DNA of 64,000 nucleotides, from contig NZ_FXWZ01000002.1 of NCBI RefSeq assembly GCF_900184225.1, positions 455,758 to 519,757 on the forward strand. The letters run 5' to 3'. Made by a program: the position numbers and the translations under genes. Source of the stretch: Brevibacterium ihuae. Its GTDB lineage: Bacteria; Actinomycetota; Actinomycetes; Actinomycetales; Brevibacteriaceae. Shown piece after piece: positions 16,297-23,617 of the stretch (positions are counted from its first letter, which is position 1; each line of letters starts with the position of its first letter). Below the pieces are notes generated by a model. It was not told the origin of the DNA, searched no databases, and worked only from the letters and a program-made list of their open reading frames with translations.

Positions 16297-17192
16297 TGAG
16301 CACGATCAACGTCCTCGGAGTTCCCAGCAGCGCGGGCAGCTATGCGCCCGGTCAGGAGCTGGCGCCGGCGGCGCTGCGCGAAGCGGGCCTGCTTCGGGCG
16401 CTCGCCGACGCGGGGCACGACGTCCGCGACCATGGAGACCTCACCCATCAGACATGGAAGCCCGACCGCAGCCGTCGGCGCGCCCAGAACCTGGGCGAGG
16501 TCGTCCTGTCCGTCGACGAGCTCGCCCAGGCGTGCGCCGCACATCTCGGCGGAGACGAGCGGCTCCTCGTCCTTGGCGGCAACTGCACGATCGCTCTCGG
16601 GACCTGTGCCGGACTCCGACACGCCGGAGCGGAACCCGGCCTCGTCTACGTCGACCGGCATTTCGACCTGAGCACCCCGGACAGCACCGCTGAGGGTGCG
16701 CTCGACTGGATGGGGATGGCTCACGCCCTCGATGTCGAGGGTGCCGTCCCAGAGCTGCTGAACGTGCTGGGCGCCCGTCCGCTCCTGCACCCATCGCGTC
16801 TGTCCTATCTCGGGGTCGACGTCGACGGGGCAGCCGAATGGGAGCAGCGCTGCGCCTCTCGGCTCGACCTGCCCGTCGTCCCGCTCGATGCACTGGCGCA
16901 GAATCCGGCCCGGGCGGCGTCCCAGGCTCTGCAGGCGATTGCGCCCGGACCGTTCGTCGTGCACGTCGACGTCGATGTCCTCGACTTCATCGACGCACCG
17001 ATCGCCGAGAACGTCAACGGCCGGAACACCGGGCCGACCATCGAACAGCTCGAAGACGCCATCGCAGTGCTCTGGGCGCATTCGAGCTGCCGAGGGCTGT
17101 CCATCGGGGAGCTCAACCCCGTGCACGCCGCCGCGGACACGGATGCCATGCCGCGGTTCGTCGCGGCAGTGGTGCGAGCATTGACTCCGTGA
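16293..17192 (+). CDS. Arginase/agmatinase/formiminoglutamase family protein
   Basis: A 299-residue ureohydrolase-fold protein. Five of six usual manganese ligands are recognisable: the DxHxD motif is DRHFD and the later DxD motif is HVDVDVLDF. The first motif, normally GGDHS, reads GGNCT, so the His ligand of metal site A is replaced by Cys. The family cleaves guanidino or formimino groups from arginine-like substrates; with an altered metal site the substrate cannot be assigned. The start overlaps the CGNR regulator's stop (ATGA) and GGAGAG precedes it. It is the second gene of a two-gene operon. Confidence 0.82.
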   Translation: MMSTINVLGVPSSAGSYAPGQELAPAALREAGLLRALADAGHDVRDHGDLTHQTWKPDRSRRRAQNLGEVVLSVDELAQACAAHLGGDERLLVLGGNCTIALGTCAGLRHAGAEPGLVYVDRHFDLSTPDSTAEGALDWMGMAHALDVEGAVPELLNVLGARPLLHPSRLSYLGVDVDGAAEWEQRCASRLDLPVVPLDALAQNPARAASQALQAIAPGPFVVHVDVDVLDFIDAPIAENVNGRNTGPTIEQLEDAIAVLWAHSSCRGLSIGELNPVHAAADTDAMPRFVAAVVRALTP

Positions 17193-17240
17193 CGAACTTC
17201 GGCGCTCCGGCTGCGTCCTCTCCCTCTGCATCCCGCGCCG

Positions 17241-17254
17241 ATAATATACATTAT
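17241..17254. promoter_or_regulatory. AT-rich inverted repeat, possible operator or promoter relic
   Basis: ATAAT-ATAC-ATTAT sits in a 20-bp stretch that is nearly all A/T, a sharp break from the surrounding ~70% GC. An ATG at 17253 opens a short stretch ending in GRVQSV, which resembles the start of IclR-type regulators, then loses any likeness to that family. Confidence 0.35.
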
Positions 17255-17350
17255 GTTAACTACACACGAGAACGGCGAACGGGGACGCGTCCAGTCTGTC
17301 CCCTGTTCCTTCCGCCGGTCTCCCGTCCGCGCCAGCGCTCTGTCCCGACG

Positions 17351-17356
17351 TACCCT
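17351..17356 (+). promoter_or_regulatory. -10 element of a leaderless promoter for the broken P-loop gene
   Basis: TACCCT ends six bases before the ATG at 17363. Confidence 0.5.
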
Positions 17357-17362
17357 GTCGGT

Positions 17363-17808
17363 ATGGAAGCTGACCGTCGAGCCGATGCGCGGATGCCGCG
17401 CCGGATCCTCGTCGCCGGCACCGCGGGCGCCGGCACGACGACGCTCGCGCGCCGGATCGCGGAGTTCCAGTACCGTGAAGCCGTCCGCTCCTGCTCCCCC
17501 GCGCGCAGCTCATCGTCTGGCTCGATCCGCCTCAGCTCGTCAAGCTCGGTCGCCTCGTCCGACGCACGCTCTCCCGTCGCACCCGCCGCACCCCGCTGTG
17601 GAGTGCGGGTCTGCACGAGCGTCCCCTGTGGACGATCCTCACGGATCGGGACCACATCATCCGCTGGGGCTGGCGGAGGCGCCACACATTCCGCGGTCTG
17701 CCCGACCGTCTCGCGGCGAGGGCTCCGCACGTCGACCTCGTCCGCCTCCGCAGCGAGCGGGATGTCCGACGGTGGCTGAGCTCGCTGTCATCCGGGACGC
17801 CACGATGA
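17363..17808 (+). pseudogene. Broken P-loop nucleotide kinase-like (adenylate-kinase fold, FlaR-type) gene
   Basis: The first frame, from ATG 17363, gives MEADRRADARMPRRILVAG followed by TAGAGTTTLARRIAE, a Walker A segment, and then FQYREAV. After about base 17490 the family sequence continues in another frame: QLIVWLDPPQLVKLGRLVRR, then LWTILTDRDHIIRWGWR, ending ERDVRRWLSSL at a TGA at 17806-17808. In intact relatives about 40-50 residues lie between the Walker A helix and the EWQYREA segment; here they are missing. The gene thus has an internal deletion and a one-base frameshift near 17485-17495. Its stop still overlaps the ATG of the next gene (ATGA), showing that both were once one operon. 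A sequencing error could explain the frameshift but not the deletion. Confidence 0.75.
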
Positions 17809-18542
17809 ACCCAGCTCCCCTCATGGTCCGCGTTCCCCCGGAGGGAGCGGCCGCCCTCACGATCGAGGACCGGAGCAGCGGCACCGCCTGGGACGTCGAG
17901 GTGGCGCCGTTCGACTGTGCCGTCACCGCCGTGACGAGGGAGCAGTGGTGCGCGGTCATGGGCGGTGAGCCCGCCGCGCCCACCGACTGCCCGCAGGCCG
18001 AGGTGTCCTGGTTCGACGCGATCGCGTATTGCAACGCGCTCTCGGCCAGGCTCGGCCTGAATCCCGTGTACCGGATCGAAGCCGTCGACGCACCCGGGTT
18101 CGACCGTCGCTCGACCCCGCATCATCGCCCTGCTCCGGTGGACTGGGCGGTCGAGTGGGACCGCACCGCGGACGGGTTCCGGCTGCCCACCGAGGCCGAA
18201 TGGCAGTGCGCCTGCAGAGCGGGCACCACCGGACCGCACTACGGACGGCTGGAGGAGATCGCCTGGTTCGCCGGCACCTCGGGCGACCGGCCGCACCCGG
18301 TTGCCCGCCTCTCCCCCAACCCCTGGGGTCTCTACGACGTCCTCGGCGGTGTCTGGGAGTGGTGCTGGGACCTCTACGATCCGGAGGTCTACGGACCGTA
18401 CCGCGTGATCCGCGGCGGTGGGTTCGCCGATCCCACATGGAGCTGCCGAGCAGGAGTGCGTCGGAAGACGCAGCCGAGCGCGCGTCTCGAGGACCTGGGC
18501 CTACGGGTGGTGCGCACAGCAGCGCCGACGCCGACGCACTGA
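17805..18542 (+). CDS. Formylglycine-generating-enzyme-like (SUMF1/FGE-sulfatase domain) protein
   Basis: A 245-residue protein made almost wholly of an FGE-sulfatase domain: VTREQWCAVMGG, CPQAEVSWFDAIAYCNALS, GFRLPTEAEWQCACRAGT, NPWGLYDVLGGVWEWCWDLYD and VIRGGGFADPTWSCRAGVR appear in the family order. True formylglycine-generating enzymes bind copper with a Cys pair in the RGGSFxCxxxxC region; here only one Cys remains (TWSC), so oxidation of sulfatase Cys is unlikely. Other family members bind sugars or act with kinases, and no sulfatase is encoded nearby. The ATG at 17805 overlaps the stop of the broken P-loop gene; a GTG at 17772 in the same frame is a less likely start. Confidence 0.8.
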   Translation: MNPAPLMVRVPPEGAAALTIEDRSSGTAWDVEVAPFDCAVTAVTREQWCAVMGGEPAAPTDCPQAEVSWFDAIAYCNALSARLGLNPVYRIEAVDAPGFDRRSTPHHRPAPVDWAVEWDRTADGFRLPTEAEWQCACRAGTTGPHYGRLEEIAWFAGTSGDRPHPVARLSPNPWGLYDVLGGVWEWCWDLYDPEVYGPYRVIRGGGFADPTWSCRAGVRRKTQPSARLEDLGLRVVRTAAPTPTH

Positions 18543-18548
18543 ATGCCG

Positions 18549-18581
18549 CCGCCCGCCGGTCCGATGCGGACGGGCGGGCGG
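18549..18581. terminator. Terminator after the FGE-like gene
   Basis: A 15-nt inverted repeat with one mismatch (18549-18563 with 18567-18581) and a 3-nt loop lies between two converging genes, just before the stop of the 39-residue protein gene. Confidence 0.8.
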
Positions 18582-18604
18582 ATGCGGAAGGGTTCGGAGT
18601 GCGC

Positions 18605-18724
18605 TCAGCGGTCGGTCGACCGGCGCGTGGCCTTCTGGTTGGCGGTCGGGAGCACGACGATCGCGATGAGGGGCAGGCTCATGAGCAATCCGATGATCCC
18701 CATCGAGATCAGGACGTCCACCAT
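18605..18724 (-). CDS. 39-residue single-span membrane protein
   Basis: A short gene with strong signals: GGGAGGTG lies six bases before the ATG at 18724, and TAGGAT (18758-18763) is a suitable -10 about 27 nt before the ribosome site region. The product begins MVDVLISMGIIGLLMS, continues LPLIAIVVLP as one hydrophobic span of about 22 residues, and ends in a basic tail NQKATRRSTDR. The charge pattern predicts the C-terminus on the cytoplasmic side. I do not recognise it. It lies downstream of frnE on the same strand and ends against the FGE-like gene's terminator. Small membrane proteins like this often modulate a larger membrane complex, but the partner is unknown. Confidence 0.6.
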   Translation of the reverse strand: MVDVLISMGIIGLLMSLPLIAIVVLPTANQKATRRSTDR

Positions 18725-18757
18725 GTTCTTCACCTCCCACTGCAGTCGATCGAGTCC

Positions 18758-18763
18758 ATCCTA
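18758..18763 (-). promoter_or_regulatory. -10 element for the 39-residue protein gene
   Basis: TAGGAT on the minus strand predicts a start near 18751 and a short leader carrying GGGAGGTG. Confidence 0.5.
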
Positions 18764-18771
18764 GCCGGTCA

Positions 18772-19521
18772 TCAGGGGTGCTGCGCACCCCCGTCCGCGC
18801 GCGTCGGCGGAGTGCAGCCGTCCGGACCGCACGCCGCCGCCTCCGGGTCGCCGAGCGGCGTCAGACCGACCTGCGGATGCGCCTCGGCCCACACCTGCTC
18901 GAGCGCCCGGGTGAAGACCTCGGCCGGCTGGCCCCCCGACACCGCGTACTTCTGCTCGAACACGAAGAACGGCACCACGGACACCCCGATCTGCCGGGCC
19001 GCCGCGAGGTCGGCATCGACCGCACGGAGGACGGTGGGGTCGGTGAGCCCGGCGCGCACCGCGTCCGCATCGAGCCCCAGGCGGGAGCCGATCCGCACGA
19101 GCACCTCCGGGTCTGCGATGACCTCGCCGTCGCGGAAGTGCGCGTCGAACAGCGCGTCCTCGGCGGCGCCGACGTCCGCTCCGGCCGCCTCGGCGTACTT
19201 GAGCAGCGCGTGCGCCGTGCGCGACGACGAGGGCACGACGGTGTCGAAGGCGAACTCGAGGCCCTCCCCCGCCCCGGCCTGCGCGATCTGCTCCGTCATC
19301 GCCTCGACCTGGGCACGCGGCATGCCCTTGCGCTCGACGAGGTAGTCGACCTCGCTGCCCTCGTACCGCTCCGGGAGCTCGGGGTCGAGGATGAACGCGT
19401 GCCACGCGATGTCGACTTCGTCGGAATGATCGAAGTCGGCGAGGGCGGTCTCGAAGCGGGCCTTGCCGATCCGGCACCACGGGCAGGCGATGTCGGACCA
19501 GATGTCGATGCGGATGGTCAT
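18772..19521 (-). CDS. DsbA-family oxidoreductase, FrnE type
   Basis: A 249-residue thioredoxin-fold protein of the FrnE clade. The active site is CPWC (residues 13-16) in DIACPWCRIG, with the long helical insertion of DsbA-like proteins and the cis-Pro region GVSVVPFFVFEQKYAVSGGQ. A second Cys pair, CGPDGC, lies near the C-terminus and recalls the extra CxxxxC of FrnE. No signal peptide is present, so it works in the cytoplasm, where FrnE proteins are linked to oxidative stress tolerance as disulfide isomerases. Its ATG overlaps the stop of the DUF418 gene, so the two are coupled. Confidence 0.9.
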   Translation of the reverse strand: MTIRIDIWSDIACPWCRIGKARFETALADFDHSDEVDIAWHAFILDPELPERYEGSEVDYLVERKGMPRAQVEAMTEQIAQAGAGEGLEFAFDTVVPSSSRTAHALLKYAEAAGADVGAAEDALFDAHFRDGEVIADPEVLVRIGSRLGLDADAVRAGLTDPTVLRAVDADLAAARQIGVSVVPFFVFEQKYAVSGGQPAEVFTRALEQVWAEAHPQVGLTPLGDPEAAACGPDGCTPPTRADGGAQHP

Positions 19522-20852
19522 GGATGGTCTCCTCCGGTCGTGGGATGCGGGGCGGGACGGACGCGCGCGCCGTCCCGGTTCTCGGGCTGCAGGCCGCTCG
19601 GATCGTCACCGCGATAGGTCAGCCGCCGGAGCAGGGCCTCCGCCGGACCGCGGAGACCGCGCCGTTCGAGCAGCGCAGCGATCCCGAGCGATACGAGCCA
19701 CACCCCGATGGCCAAGGCGAACGCCGCCGCCGTGCCGAACCTCTCCCCCAGGCCCAGGCCCCAGGCCGAGAGCACGGGGGCGAAGATCACCGATTGGAAC
19801 AGGTAGAACGTCATCGAGCGCTTGCCGATCGCCGCCACCGCCCGCGGCAGGCCGCGGACCCGGTCGCGCAGCCCGAGGGCGACGAGACCGAACAGTGCGG
19901 CGTACCCGATTCCGCCGAACATGCCGGTGAGCGGGACGAGGCCCATGTATCCCCACCATGCGCCCTCGGCGAGCGGGAGCACCTCGAGGAAGGACAGCAG
20001 CTGCGGGATCGCCCCGAGGACCCCGATGAGGATGCCCCAGAAGGCGGTGCGGGCGAGCCTGCGGCGGTGCCGCTGGGGATCCTCGAGGAAGCGGTGGCGG
20101 GCGGCGAGCCAGCCGAGCAGGATGCAGGCGGGGATGACGAGACCGAGGACCTGCCCGAACAGGCCCGCGGCGAAGAACAGCAGCCGGGAGCCGATCGAGA
20201 CGAGGTAGTTCTCGTCCCCGCTCAGCGTCGCGCGCTGGGACCCGACGGTGAAGCCGCCGTTCGGGATCTCCTCGACGGGCACACCGGCCGCCGGCAGCAC
20301 CCACGAGAGCATCACCGCGCCGAACAGGCTGAAGAGGGCGCTCACCGCGAGCATCCCGCCGAGCACCCAGACGACGATCTTCAGGGTCCTGTCCGTCCTC
20401 CGGAAGAAGATCGCCGCGAGGATGAGGCCGGCGAGACCGTACGCCCCGAGGATGTCGCCGGCGAACAGGAGGGCGGCATGGACGAAGCCGAAGGCGATCA
20501 TCCACCAGTGGCGACGGGCGAGCATCCGGCGGACGACGGGTTCCGGGATGCCGCGCTCGGTGCGAGACCGGGTGAACTGCACCATCCCGTAGCCGAAGAG
20601 GAAGGCGAACATCGGGTACACGCGGGCATCGACGAAGAGGATCGCGGCGGCGGCGAGCACCCGGTCGAGGACGCCGCCGTCGGTCGGGTGGACGACGGCG
20701 GGGTGCACCGCTCCCCCGTAGAGGAACCAGGACACGTTGGCGATCGCGATGAAGAGGAGCATGACGCCGCGGGCGAGGTCGGGTGCGAGGGCGCGCGACG
20801 GTCCGGGGGACGGAGCGGGCGATGGAGCGGTGCGGGGATCGGGTGCAGTCAT
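19518..20852 (-). CDS. DUF418-family membrane protein
   Basis: A 444-residue protein with about ten hydrophobic spans. It opens with a Pro-rich cytosolic leader, then ALAPDLARGVMLLFIAIANVSWFLYGG, the usual first span of DUF418 proteins, followed by DARVYPMFAFLFGYGM. The C-terminal half carries the DUF418 domain with the GKRSMTFYLFQSVIFAPVLSAWGLGLGE signature. The family is related to acyltransferase-3-like membrane proteins, but its function is not known. It is the first gene of a two-gene operon with the FrnE-type oxidoreductase. A stable hairpin lies in its predicted 5' leader and no clear ribosome site is visible. Confidence 0.85.
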   Translation of the reverse strand: MTAPDPRTAPSPAPSPGPSRALAPDLARGVMLLFIAIANVSWFLYGGAVHPAVVHPTDGGVLDRVLAAAAILFVDARVYPMFAFLFGYGMVQFTRSRTERGIPEPVVRRMLARRHWWMIAFGFVHAALLFAGDILGAYGLAGLILAAIFFRRTDRTLKIVVWVLGGMLAVSALFSLFGAVMLSWVLPAAGVPVEEIPNGGFTVGSQRATLSGDENYLVSIGSRLLFFAAGLFGQVLGLVIPACILLGWLAARHRFLEDPQRHRRRLARTAFWGILIGVLGAIPQLLSFLEVLPLAEGAWWGYMGLVPLTGMFGGIGYAALFGLVALGLRDRVRGLPRAVAAIGKRSMTFYLFQSVIFAPVLSAWGLGLGERFGTAAAFALAIGVWLVSLGIAALLERRGLRGPAEALLRRLTYRGDDPSGLQPENRDGARVRPAPHPTTGGDHP

Positions 20853-20877
20853 GGCAGGCAGGCTCTCTGAGGGGGAT

Positions 20878-20898
20878 CCGCCGGCAGTGGACCGGCGG
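20878..20898. other. Hairpin in the leader of the DUF418-frnE operon
   Basis: CCGCCGG and CCGGCGG (20878-20884 with 20892-20898) form a stem flanked by further G/C complementarity (GGGGG at 20871 and CCCCC near 20910). It may end the upstream AEC-carrier transcript or, because a TAGACT -10 (20913-20918, minus strand) lies just upstream, fold in the operon's leader. Confidence 0.5.
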
Positions 20899-20945
20899 GA
20901 GGGCTCCCCCGCAGTCTAGCCCCGGTACACGCCTGCGGATCGGGC

Positions 20946-21878
20946 TCAGCCGAGGAGCCGGAAGCCGACGCCGAGGACGAGCGGCAGGGTGGCCATGGAC
21001 ACGAGGGTCTGGACACCGATGATCGCCGCCATGAGCTGGGCGTTGCCGCCGAGCTGGCGGGCCATGACATAGGCGCTCGGCGCGGTGGCGATCGCCTGGA
21101 AGACGAGCCCCACCCGGGCCGCGTCGCCGGACACCCCGAGGGCGAGCAGCAGGGCGACCGTCGCCGCCGGCAGAAGGAGGAGCTTGACGGCCGCGGCCAC
21201 CGCGATCCCCCGGGCGTGGACTCCGACGGCGATCGGTCGCAGGCCGGCGCCGACGCACAGGAGGCCGATCGGCAGCGCCGCGGCGGCGAGCGGGTCGAGG
21301 ACCTCGAGCGCGAGACCGGGGATCCCGATGGGCAGGACGTTGACGAGCGCGCCGAGCAGACAGCCGAGGACGAGCGGATTGAGCACGACCGTTCGCACGA
21401 GCGAGAGCCACGAGTGCTTGTCGACGAGGAAGAGCTCGAAGACGAGCGAGGACGCGACGTTGACGAGCGGCACGAGGATCGCACCGACGATCGCGGCGAG
21501 CGCGAGACCGTCACCGGCGACGAGGGCCGCCGAGAGGGACAGGCCGATGTAGGTGTTGAACCGGATGCCGCCCTGGAACACCGAGGTGAACGCCGCGGCA
21601 TCGGCGGCAAGGACCCGGTGGAGGAGGCAGAGGACCGCGCCGACCGCGAGCGTGGGCAGCACGAGAGCGAGAGCGAGGGGGCCGAGATCGAAGCGGGAGA
21701 CGTCGACAGCGGCGATGTTGCGGAAGAGCAGCGTCGGGAGGAGGACGAAGTACGCGAGCTTCTCCGCCCCGGCCCAGAAGTCCTCGCTGCGGAACAGCGG
21801 GGTGCGACGGAGCCCGAAGCCCACCGCGATGAGGGCCGCCACCGGCACGAGCGCAGCGGCGATGTCGGTGAATCCCAT
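20946..21878 (-). CDS. AEC-family (auxin efflux carrier-like) transporter
   Basis: A 310-residue protein with about ten spans arranged as two five-span halves, the pattern of AEC transporters. It starts MGFTDIAAALVPVAALIAVGFGLRR and contains the half-repeat IGIPGLALEVLDPLAAAALPIGLLCVGAGL, with the conserved Pro/Gly-rich discontinuous helix region. Bacterial members move small carboxylates such as malate or malonate; the substrate here is not determined. The start at 21878 is chosen because TAGAGT ends seven bases upstream, predicting a leaderless mRNA; there is no good ribosome site. It is divergent from hsp20. Confidence 0.87.
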   Translation of the reverse strand: MGFTDIAAALVPVAALIAVGFGLRRTPLFRSEDFWAGAEKLAYFVLLPTLLFRNIAAVDVSRFDLGPLALALVLPTLAVGAVLCLLHRVLAADAAAFTSVFQGGIRFNTYIGLSLSAALVAGDGLALAAIVGAILVPLVNVASSLVFELFLVDKHSWLSLVRTVVLNPLVLGCLLGALVNVLPIGIPGLALEVLDPLAAAALPIGLLCVGAGLRPIAVGVHARGIAVAAAVKLLLLPAATVALLLALGVSGDAARVGLVFQAIATAPSAYVMARQLGGNAQLMAAIIGVQTLVSMATLPLVLGVGFRLLG

Positions 21879-21885
21879 GGGATTC

Positions 21886-21891
21886 ACTCTA
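21886..21891 (-). promoter_or_regulatory. -10 element of a leaderless promoter for the AEC carrier
   Basis: TAGAGT on the minus strand ends seven bases before the ATG at 21878. Confidence 0.55.
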
Positions 21892-21923
21892 GAAGATTGT
21901 CCTCGGCCGGGAATGATTCCATA

Positions 21924-21944
21924 CTTGAGCGTGTTCGACTCAAC
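21924..21944. promoter_or_regulatory. HAIR-type operator for HspR upstream of hsp20
   Basis: CTTGAGC-N7-ACTCAAC matches the HspR consensus CTTGAGT-N7-ACTCAAG in all but the two outer/inner single positions, with exact spacing. It overlaps the probable hsp20 promoter (CATACT at 21920-21925), so HspR should repress the gene until heat shock. Confidence 0.85.
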
Positions 21945-21978
21945 GTAAGGAACCTCCGCAACTCCGAAAGGACACGCA

Positions 21979-22461
21979 ATGACCGCCAAGTTCGATCCGA
22001 TCCGCGACATCGACCGCTTCTTCTCCGAGGTCACCCGTACCCCGAACACCGCGGCCCTGCCGATGGACCTCTACCGCGAGGGCGAGGTCTTCGTCGCCCG
22101 CATCGACATGCCGGGTGTCGACCCGGCGAGCATCGACGTCGACGTCCAGGACCGCACGCTCACCGTCCGCGCCGAGCGCACCGCCGCCACCGGCGCCCAG
22201 GACATCAAGTGGCTCACCCGTGAGCGTCCCACCGGGACCTTCGCCCGGCAGCTCACGCTCGGCAACCGCATCGCGCTCGATCAGATCACCGCCGACTACA
22301 CCGACGGCGTCCTGCTCCTCACGATCCCGGTCGCCGAAGAGGCGCGCCCGCGCAAGATCTCGGTCGCGCACAATCGCACCGAGGGTCGCTCCACCACGGT
22401 GGAGACGGGCTTCGGCACCGATTCGACCACCGGCGAGCAGGGCACCGGCACCGCGCTCTGA
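21979..22461 (+). CDS. Small heat-shock protein (Hsp20/alpha-crystallin family)
   Basis: A 160-residue small heat-shock protein. The alpha-crystallin domain spans about residues 32-130, with LPMDLYREGEVFVARIDMPGVD at its start, the DRTLTVRAER strand and the closing YTDGVLLLTIPVAEEARPRKISV, which includes the GVL motif that docks the C-terminal I-x-I segment. It holds unfolding proteins in a refoldable state without ATP. GAAAGGA precedes the ATG. An HspR-type inverted repeat upstream ties it to the heat-shock regulon, like mycobacterial Acr2. Confidence 0.93.
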   Translation: MTAKFDPIRDIDRFFSEVTRTPNTAALPMDLYREGEVFVARIDMPGVDPASIDVDVQDRTLTVRAERTAATGAQDIKWLTRERPTGTFARQLTLGNRIALDQITADYTDGVLLLTIPVAEEARPRKISVAHNRTEGRSTTVETGFGTDSTTGEQGTGTAL

Positions 22462-22501
22462 GATCCGCCGCTCCCCCACCGGGGATGAGCGCCGAGCACC
22501 G

Positions 22502-22530
22502 GAGGGGCACCGCATGATGCGGTGCCCCTC
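22502..22530. terminator. Terminator after hsp20
   Basis: A perfect 14-bp inverted repeat (22502-22515 with 22517-22530) between the converging hsp20 and oxidoreductase genes. Confidence 0.88.
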
Positions 22531-22571
22531 GCTGCATTCACCTCGTGCGTCCGGGCGGACCCGGGAGGCGC

Positions 22572-23561
22572 TCAGTCGGTCGTCAGCACGATCTTGCCGA
22601 AGCGGAGGTTCGAGTCGAGCTGGGCGTGCGCGTCGGCGACCTCGTCGAGCGGATAGACCGAATCGATGACGGGATCGATGTCGCCGTCGGCGACCATCGC
22701 GAGGAAGGCCGCGAAGTCGCGCGGAGAGCCCATCACCGTGCCGAGCACCCGCTTGTGCTGGAGGTAGAGGGTCCGGATGTCGAAATCGGTGACGATCCCG
22801 CTGTCGCCGGTCCCGCCCATCGACAGCACCGCTCCCCCGCGCCGGAGCAGGTGCACGGATTCCTGCAGGGTCGAGCCGACGGAGTCGAGGACGAGGTCGG
22901 CCTCCCCGATCTCGTCGCGGAGCCGCAGCTCCCAGTCGGGTTCGGTGTAGTCGACCCCGGCCGCCGCACCGAGCTCCTGGGCGAGGTTGAGCTTGTCACG
23001 GCTCGACGAGGTCACCGCCACCCGCGCACCGGCCTTGACGGCGAGCTGCAGGGCGATGAGCGACACCCCGGAGCCCGCGCCGAGGATGACGAGCGTCTGC
23101 CCGGCCCGCAGCTGCCCGACGGTGAAGAGGGCCCGGTAGGCGGTGACACCGGACAGCGACAGCGCACCGGCTTCGGCCCAGGCGAGATGGCGCGGCTTGG
23201 GGAACAGGCAGTCGGCGTCGACCGCGACGAGCTCGGCATAGGTGCCGCCGTCCGGGCCGCCGCCGAGCAGCGCGTAGTCCGGACCGGGCACGCGGTCGTC
23301 GTCGCCCCAGCGGAGCGAGGGCAGGATGACGACCTCCTCACCGGTGTCGCGCCGGATCCCGGCGCCGTCGGAGCCGAGGATCACGGGCAGCTGCGGGCGG
23401 TAGCCGGGGCCGATGCCGGCGCGGATGAGCGCGTCGCGCCGGTTGATGCCGGCGGTGCGCAGTTCGACGAGCACCTGGCCGGGACGCGGTTCGGGGGTCG
23501 CGAGCTCCGTGCACTCGAGCACCTCGGGCCCGCCGTGCTCGGTCAACAGGACTCCGCGCAT
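22572..23561 (-). CDS. Medium-chain zinc-free alcohol dehydrogenase/quinone reductase-like oxidoreductase
   Basis: A 329-residue MDR-superfamily protein. The N-terminal GroES-like domain opens MRGVLLTEHGGPEVLE, and the NAD(P)-binding domain carries the VILGAGSGVSLIALQLAVKAGA motif, followed by TSSSRDKLNLAQELGA. The C-terminal VDGDIDPVIDSVYPLDEVADAHAQLDS is typical of quinone-reductase-like MDR enzymes. Cys ligands for catalytic zinc are absent, as in the quinone oxidoreductase branch. The substrate is not evident. GGAGGAG precedes the ATG. It is the last gene of a four-gene minus-strand cluster. Confidence 0.85.
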   Translation of the reverse strand: MRGVLLTEHGGPEVLECTELATPEPRPGQVLVELRTAGINRRDALIRAGIGPGYRPQLPVILGSDGAGIRRDTGEEVVILPSLRWGDDDRVPGPDYALLGGGPDGGTYAELVAVDADCLFPKPRHLAWAEAGALSLSGVTAYRALFTVGQLRAGQTLVILGAGSGVSLIALQLAVKAGARVAVTSSSRDKLNLAQELGAAAGVDYTEPDWELRLRDEIGEADLVLDSVGSTLQESVHLLRRGGAVLSMGGTGDSGIVTDFDIRTLYLQHKRVLGTVMGSPRDFAAFLAMVADGDIDPVIDSVYPLDEVADAHAQLDSNLRFGKIVLTTD

Positions 23562-23617
23562 CGTGTTCTCCTCCTCGGTTCGGTCGTGCCCTCATCCTCC
23601 CACGGATGCGGTGCGGA

